Made by a program: the position numbers and the translations under genes. The notes under the pieces are model-generated. The model searched no databases. It had not been told where the DNA came from and saw nothing but the letters and a program-made list of their open reading frames with translations. Shown here piece after piece: positions 6,177 to 8,523 of a stretch of 8,523 nucleotides of DNA. Numbering within the stretch: position 1 is the first letter of the stretch; every line of letters begins with the position of its first letter. This DNA is from Bacteroidales bacterium (GTDB taxonomy: Bacteria; Bacteroidota; Bacteroidia; Bacteroidales; P3), in the NCBI GenBank assembly GCA_031286005.1, contig JAITVC010000242.1, forward strand, positions 1-8,523, written 5' to 3'.

Positions 6177-7148
6177 TTAATGATTTCTATTGGCAATGAA
6201 TTTCATCATGTTTTCAAACGTTGTTTTTCCCGTACCCGTTGGAAACGGATTGAGCAAGAGAGCTGCTTTGTCGAGATGCTCAATGATTTTAGATTCGGTA
6301 TACATCAAACTTTCGCTACTCAGAAGCTGCTGCGACAAGTCTTGTATACTCTCAGCATTGTGATATTGATTCAAAATAATATCCAAAGCCATGTTTTGAT
6401 TGGTTTCCAATGCCGTTTTTAAGAAATGAATGAGAGGCAACGTAAGCTTTTGTTCGCGAATGTCATTACCTTTGGATTTCCCTGTTTCTGCATTCGGCAG
6501 GATGTCCAAAAGGTCGTCCTTAATTTGAAACGCCATGCCGAGATGCCATCCGATTTGATGAAAGGTTGACACTTCGTCTTTACCCGCATCCGCCGAAAAG
6601 GCCCCGCAAGCACAAGCCGCTGCAAACAGCGACGCCGTCTTTTTACTGATAATATCGTTGTAAATATCTTCCGAAATAGCCGTGTTGGCAACGTTTTGCA
6701 TTTGGATAAGTTCGCCTTCGCTCACTTTCCGAATAGCCTCGTTCATAAGTTCCAACAGTTCATAATCGCTGTGTTTTACGGCCGTTTTCAGTGTTTCCGC
6801 AAAGAGATAATCGCCCACCAAGATAGCAATCTTGTTATTCCATTTCGCATTCACGGACAGTTGATGCCGGCGATATTCCGCTTGGTCCACCACATCGTCG
6901 TGCAACAGTGTGGCCGAATGCAGCATCTCCGTCAACACAGCGCTGCGATACGTTTTCGGTGTTATTTTTCCACAGATTTCGGCCGCCAAAAGGATTAATA
7001 TCGGCCGAATTTGTTTGCCCTGCGACACTTGCATGTGATTAAAAACCTCGTTCAACACAGGAATATCAGAATCCAAAGCCCTTGCAAGTTCTTTCCGAAA
7101 TGTCTGCAACGGAATATCTATCGGTTGTATAATATCTGAAAATTTCAT
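6177..7148 (-). CDS. ispB: Long-chain all-trans polyprenyl diphosphate synthase
   Basis: This 323-residue soluble prenyltransferase adds IPP units to an allylic diphosphate, supplying the side chain of respiratory quinone (menaquinone in Bacteroidetes). Motifs: GKQIRP (44-49, IPP binding), the first Asp-rich motif LLHDDVVD (81-88; Asp84, Asp85, Asp88), GDYLFA (112-117), KTASLFAAA (170-178) and the second Asp-rich motif QIKDDLLD (208-215). The residue five positions before the first motif is the small Ala79, not an aromatic, which argues for a long product rather than farnesyl or geranylgeranyl diphosphate; the exact length cannot be read. The symbol is the generic one for octaprenyl-type synthases. 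It opens the leftward operon with phoH and ispH. Its ATG lies only 4 nt after a -7 box, so the mRNA may be leaderless. Confidence 0.93.
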   Translation of the reverse strand: MKFSDIIQPIDIPLQTFRKELARALDSDIPVLNEVFNHMQVSQGKQIRPILILLAAEICGKITPKTYRSAVLTEMLHSATLLHDDVVDQAEYRRHQLSVNAKWNNKIAILVGDYLFAETLKTAVKHSDYELLELMNEAIRKVSEGELIQMQNVANTAISEDIYNDIISKKTASLFAAACACGAFSADAGKDEVSTFHQIGWHLGMAFQIKDDLLDILPNAETGKSKGNDIREQKLTLPLIHFLKTALETNQNMALDIILNQYHNAESIQDLSQQLLSSESLMYTESKIIEHLDKAALLLNPFPTGTGKTTFENMMKFIANRNH

Positions 7149-7152
7149 TGCA

Positions 7153-7160
7153 CAAAGATA
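7153..7160 (-). promoter_or_regulatory. -7 element of the polyprenyl synthase-phoH-ispH operon
   Basis: The minus strand reads TATCTTTG (7160-7153), then TGCA, then the ATG at 7148. The upstream context TTTTTTTCG matches that of the feoB-like promoter. No good TTTG is seen 19-21 bp upstream, where the large hairpin begins (7181). Transcription would start at or within a few bases of the start codon. Confidence 0.6.
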
Positions 7161-7180
7161 CGAAAAAAATTGAGAACGGA

Positions 7181-7226
7181 GAATAATAAAAAAACGATGC
7201 TAAAAAGCACCGTTTTTTTATTATTC
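7181..7226. terminator. Symmetric terminator-shaped hairpin in the divergent spacer
   Basis: Arms 7181-7196 and 7211-7226 are perfectly complementary (16 bp, from GAATAAT through seven A to CG). They continue inward past one A-C mismatch (7197/7210) to TGCT (7198-7201) pairing with AGCA (7206-7209) around an AAAA loop, for 20 paired positions in all. A G/C-containing core flanked by an A-tract and a T-tract on both strands is the form of a bidirectional intrinsic terminator. Both neighbouring genes point away from it, however, so no annotated transcript runs into it. It could block antisense read-through, be a leftover of an earlier gene end, or act as a DNA or RNA structural element. Confidence 0.6.
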
Positions 7227-7247
7227 ACTATTAATTTCATTGAGGGC

Positions 7248-7278
7248 TTCGCCGTTCATAATTTTTTTTGTATCTTTG
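7248..7278 (+). promoter_or_regulatory. rpoN promoter
   Basis: A perfect -7 TATCTTTG (7271-7278) follows a T-tract, with TTCG (7248-7251) as a one-mismatch -33 element 19 bp upstream. The rpoN ATG (7283) follows after only CACT, so initiation would fall at or very near the start codon. Confidence 0.65.
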
Positions 7279-7282
7279 CACT

Positions 7283-8523
7283 ATGCTTCGTCAATCCTTA
7301 CATATAAAGCAGCTGCAAAAACTTTCGCCGCAACAAATTCAGTTGGTCAAACTGTTGCAAGTGCCTACGTTGGAACTTGAACAACGCATCAAACAAGAAC
7401 TTGAAGAAAATCCGGCGTTGGAAGAAGTGAATCGTGAAACCGATTTGGACCATCCTAATGAGCAAGACGTAACGATTGAAAATACCGAAAATTCGAGGGA
7501 TACAGAAGATTTTGATATTCGGGATTATTTGGATGAAAACGATGTGGCTGATTATAAATTGCGTTCAAATAACTATGCGGCCGACGACCAACATCGGGAT
7601 ATGCCTATTTCGGATTTACAAGGCTTTTCGGACTACCTGCTTTCGCAATTCCGATTTTTGGCTAACGATGAAACCGAACTTTTAATTGGCGAAACCATCA
7701 TTGGAAATCTTGATGAGAAGGGCTATCTGCAACGTGAATTGCCTTCTATTGTTGATGATTTGGCGTTTTCGCAAAATGTGTTTACGGATGAGAAAACGGT
7801 CAAAAACGTGTTGGCCAAAATTCAAACCCTCGACCCATCTGGCGTTGGCGCGCGGGATTTGAAGGAATGCCTGTTATTGCAAGTGCAACGTCAAAATACA
7901 GACCCTTTGGCCGAACAAATCTTATCGAGGATGTTCGACGCTTTTATCAACAAGCGCTACGACCAAATCATGCAACGTTTGAATATCTCGGAAAAGCAAC
8001 TTTCGGAAGCCATTCAAGAGATTACCAAACTCAATCCGAAGCCCGCAAATGCTTACAACGATTCGGCCAAAGTGAGCAGTCAAACCGTTATTCCGGATTT
8101 TACCGTGATTCCAAACAACGATTATTTTGATATTACGCTGAACGCCCGAAATGCGCCGGAATTGCACGTGAGTAGAGAATATTCCGAACTTCTGCAAACG
8201 TATTCCGAAAGTAAACACAAATCGCAATCGCAAAAAGACGCCGTAACGTTTGTTCGTCAAAAAATTGATTCCGCAAGGTCGTTTATCGAAACCATCAAAC
8301 TCCGTCAGCACACTCTTTTGGGCACGATGGAAGCCATCGTCAACTTGCAGACGGATTATTTCCGAGAAGGCGACATTACGATGCTCAAACCTATGAAAAT
8401 GCAGACTGTTGCGGATATGGTGGGCTTGGATGTGTCCACGATTTCGCGGGTGGTTAATAGTAAATATGTGCAAACGCCGTTTGGCGTGTTTCTGTTGCGC
8501 GACTTGTTTTCCAATGCTATTTC
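7283..8523 (+). CDS. rpoN: RNA polymerase sigma-54 factor RpoN (3'-truncated by the window)
   Basis: An open frame of 413 codons runs from the ATG at 7283 to the window end without a stop; full RpoN is about 480-500 residues. It directs RNA polymerase to -24/-12 promoters that need an AAA+ activator. Region I is clear: MLRQSLHIKQLQKLSPQQIQ and LVKLLQVPTLELEQRIKQEL (1-40), then EENPALEE, the Gln/Leu-rich activator-interaction segment. An acidic linker follows (about 50-105). The core-binding region runs from about 112 to 255 and includes NLDEKGYL (142-149) and LDPSGVGARDLKECLLLQ (183-200). The DNA-binding part begins at about 300, with a helix-turn-helix TVADMVGLDVSTISRVVNSK (375-394) followed by YVQTPFG. 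The C-terminal RpoN box (ARRTVAKYRE in most species) lies beyond the window. No activator gene is present here. Confidence 0.96.
   Translation, partial: MLRQSLHIKQLQKLSPQQIQLVKLLQVPTLELEQRIKQELEENPALEEVNRETDLDHPNEQDVTIENTENSRDTEDFDIRDYLDENDVADYKLRSNNYAADDQHRDMPISDLQGFSDYLLSQFRFLANDETELLIGETIIGNLDEKGYLQRELPSIVDDLAFSQNVFTDEKTVKNVLAKIQTLDPSGVGARDLKECLLLQVQRQNTDPLAEQILSRMFDAFINKRYDQIMQRLNISEKQLSEAIQEITKLNPKPANAYNDSAKVSSQTVIPDFTVIPNNDYFDITLNARNAPELHVSREYSELLQTYSESKHKSQSQKDAVTFVRQKIDSARSFIETIKLRQHTLLGTMEAIVNLQTDYFREGDITMLKPMKMQTVADMVGLDVSTISRVVNSKYVQTPFGVFLLRDLFSNAI

Noticed and set aside
6164..6196. Upstream in-frame ATG for the PhoH gene (11 extra residues)
   Set aside because: It would overlap the polyprenyl synthase end by 20 nt and adds a low-complexity Lys/Ile stretch; the ATG at 6163 fits the normal PIN N-terminus.
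6219..6246. P-loop-like GTGKTT near the C-terminus of the polyprenyl synthase
   Set aside because: There is no Walker B or other nucleotide-binding context, and the position matches the variable C-terminal helix region of prenyl synthases, so it is a chance resemblance.
7922..8473. 183-codon open frame on the minus strand inside rpoN
   Set aside because: It is antisense to the well-conserved sigma-54 core and helix-turn-helix and matches no family I recognise; the His/Arg/Phe-rich composition is typical of a shadow frame.

Overview
The window looks like chromosomal DNA from a Bacteroidetes (probably Bacteroidales-type) bacterium of moderate G+C. The main reason is the promoters: five gene starts are preceded by the phylum's -7 element TAnnTTTG (mostly TATCTTTG), several with a TTTG-like -33 element 19-21 bp upstream. 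Starts also sit behind A/T-rich leaders without Shine-Dalgarno sequences, and the genes (butyrate kinase, PIN-PhoH ATPase, IspH with a C-terminal ATSTP, sigma-54) are typical anaerobe or Bacteroidetes housekeeping types. I see no IS element, phage gene, CRISPR array, tRNA or rRNA.

Layout from left to right. Positions 1-75 hold a probable promoter and the first codons of a leftward gene that leaves the window. A leftward operon (84-1495) encodes butyrate kinase followed by a small stand-alone PAS protein, the two joined by a TAATG stop/start overlap. A compact divergent promoter region (about 1517-1553) also drives a rightward pair: a Cys-rich flavodoxin-fold FMN protein (1589-2209) and an Ohr/OsmC-type organic hydroperoxide peroxidase (2245-2664). 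This pair ends 5 bp from the end of a leftward FeoB-like iron permease (2670-3902) that lacks the GTPase domain and has its own promoter. A leftward operon (3978-7148) follows: long-chain polyprenyl diphosphate synthase, PIN-PhoH ATPase and IspH, joined by a 13-nt gap and a 4-nt ATGA overlap. After a divergent spacer holding a very regular terminator-shaped hairpin (7181-7226), rpoN (sigma-54) runs rightward from 7283 and is cut by the window end.

How the genes work together. IspH makes IPP/DMAPP, and the polyprenyl synthase condenses such units into the side chain of quinones (menaquinone in this phylum). The PhoH-type ATPase between them is probably an RNA-acting enzyme. Butyrate kinase works in butyrate or branched-chain acyl metabolism with ATP formation, and the PAS protein could be a small-molecule or redox sensor tied to it. 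The flavoprotein, Ohr and ferrous-iron permease form a loose redox/iron neighbourhood, but they do not share one transcript.

Most of the window is ordinary housekeeping DNA. The points worth a second look are the FeoB core without a G domain, two divergent genes whose ATG lies 4 nt from the -7 box (likely leaderless mRNAs), the hairpin between them, the interlocked buk/flavoprotein promoters, and the translationally coupled buk-PAS pair. I found no clearly new multi-gene system.
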